6,421 nt of DNA from Sphingobacteriaceae bacterium (GTDB lineage Bacteria > Bacteroidota > Bacteroidia > B-17B0 > Aurantibacillaceae). Positions 6,127-6,421 of this stretch are shown here, in pieces. The translations under genes and the position numbers were made by a program. Position 1 is the stretch's first letter, and each line of letters begins with the position of its first letter. The notes below the pieces were generated by a model that had not been told where the DNA came from, did not search any database, and was given only the letters and a program-made list of their open reading frames with translations. The stretch covers positions 1 through 6,421 of the forward strand of contig JAHEYE010000203.1 in assembly GCA_023251695.1 (NCBI GenBank), in the 5' to 3' direction.

Positions 6127-6421
6127 TTATTCCTTTGCAATTTTTTTATAGGATACCGTAATACCTTTTATTAGAGAAGAACTCAGGCCATTATGTTCCA
6201 TTTCGTTAAGTCCCGCGATAGTACAGCCTTTCGGGGTGGTTACTTTGTCAATTTCCTGTTCAGGATGAGTGCCTTTTTTTATTAATAGTTCAGCTGCCCC
6301 TTTCACGGTTTGAGATACAATTTTCCGGGCTGTTACTGCATCAAAACCAATTTCGATGCCACCTTGTATACTTGCTCTGATATAACGCATGGCAAATCCG
6401 GTTCCGCAAGCGCCGATAATG
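6127..6421 (-). CDS. proC: Pyrroline-5-carboxylate reductase, C-terminal part (start outside window)
   Basis: The frame is open from the window edge to TAA at 6127-6129, showing the last 97 residues of a protein usually about 260-280 long. This is the helical dimerisation domain of ProC, which reduces 1-pyrroline-5-carboxylate to proline with NAD(P)H in the cytoplasm, the last step of proline synthesis. Supporting stretches, numbered within the visible part, are ACGTGFAMRYIRA (4-16), GGIEIGF (20-26), IVSQTVKGAAELL (34-46), HPEQEIDKVTTPKGCTIAGL (52-71) and NEMEHNGL (72-79). The equivalent of the usual SGSGPAY motif reads ACGTGFA here, and the usual TxPGGxT reads TTPKGCT. From family knowledge, Bacteroidota ProC proteins show similar changes, so I do not read this as decay. 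The Met encoded at 6390 is internal, since the conserved motif continues upstream of it. The N-terminal Rossmann domain lies outside the window. Confidence 0.9.
   Translation of the reverse strand, partial: IIGACGTGFAMRYIRASIQGGIEIGFDAVTARKIVSQTVKGAAELLIKKGTHPEQEIDKVTTPKGCTIAGLNEMEHNGLSSSLIKGITVSYKKIAKE
6131..6136 (-). promoter_or_regulatory. Ribosome binding site bearing on the GNAT start choice
   Basis: On the minus strand AAAGGA (6136-6131) precedes two adjacent start codons, ATG at 6126 and ATG at 6123. The gap is 4 bases to the first and 7 to the second. Spacing favours the second ATG, giving a protein that begins MSEYRF. The site lies inside the last codons of proC, as expected for translational coupling. 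Confidence 0.45.

Noticed and set aside
6127..6390. An 87-codon gene starting at the ATG at 6390
   Set aside because: The ProC homology continues upstream of that Met to the window edge without a stop, so the Met is internal.

Overview
The window reads as a chromosomal segment of a Bacteroidota bacterium. The gene at 2674-4098 (minus strand) carries a signal peptide, a SprB-like repeat region and a C-terminal sorting domain of the type IX secretion system (T9SS), which is confined to that phylum. The DNA is AT-rich by eye, the ribosome binding sites are weak, one upstream region has a TAnnTTTG-type -7 box, and the ProC fragment at the right edge has the Bacteroidota-style variant of its conserved motif. 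I cannot name a genus.

Layout, left to right: (1) 1-801, minus: most of a polytopic polysaccharide flippase, cut by the window edge. (2) 809-1495, minus: a class I SAM-dependent methyltransferase, directly upstream of the flippase in the same transcription direction with a 7-bp gap. (3) 1496-1560: a short divergent spacer with a 10-bp direct repeat spaced 21 bp and a candidate -7 box. (4) 1561-2682, plus: a GT-B fold, GT4-like glycosyltransferase. (5) 2674-4098, minus: a secreted T9SS cargo protein whose 3' end overlaps the glycosyltransferase by 9 bp. (6) 4099-4192: a divergent spacer with a candidate minus-strand promoter and an inverted repeat over the next start codon. (7) 4193-5194, plus: a NodB-like polysaccharide deacetylase. 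(8) 5191-6126, minus: a GNAT acyltransferase, overlapping the deacetylase by 4 bp. (9) 6127-6421, minus: the C-terminal part of pyrroline-5-carboxylate reductase (ProC), whose stop codon abuts the GNAT start.

Flippase, methyltransferase, glycosyltransferase, deacetylase and acyltransferase together suggest the edge of a cell-surface polysaccharide (O-antigen, capsule or exopolysaccharide) gene cluster, with housekeeping proC as a flank. The likely division of labour is sugar addition (glycosyltransferase), decoration or trimming (methyltransferase, deacetylase, GNAT) and export of the lipid-linked glycan (flippase). The T9SS cargo may be an unrelated surface protein. In some Bacteroidota such cargo is attached to a lipopolysaccharide, so a functional link is possible but unproven. 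Genes alternate in strand and pack tightly, with two convergent overlaps and two short divergent spacers, so this is a set of small units rather than one long operon. I found no mobile element, CRISPR array, tRNA or rRNA, and no strong candidate for an entirely new system.
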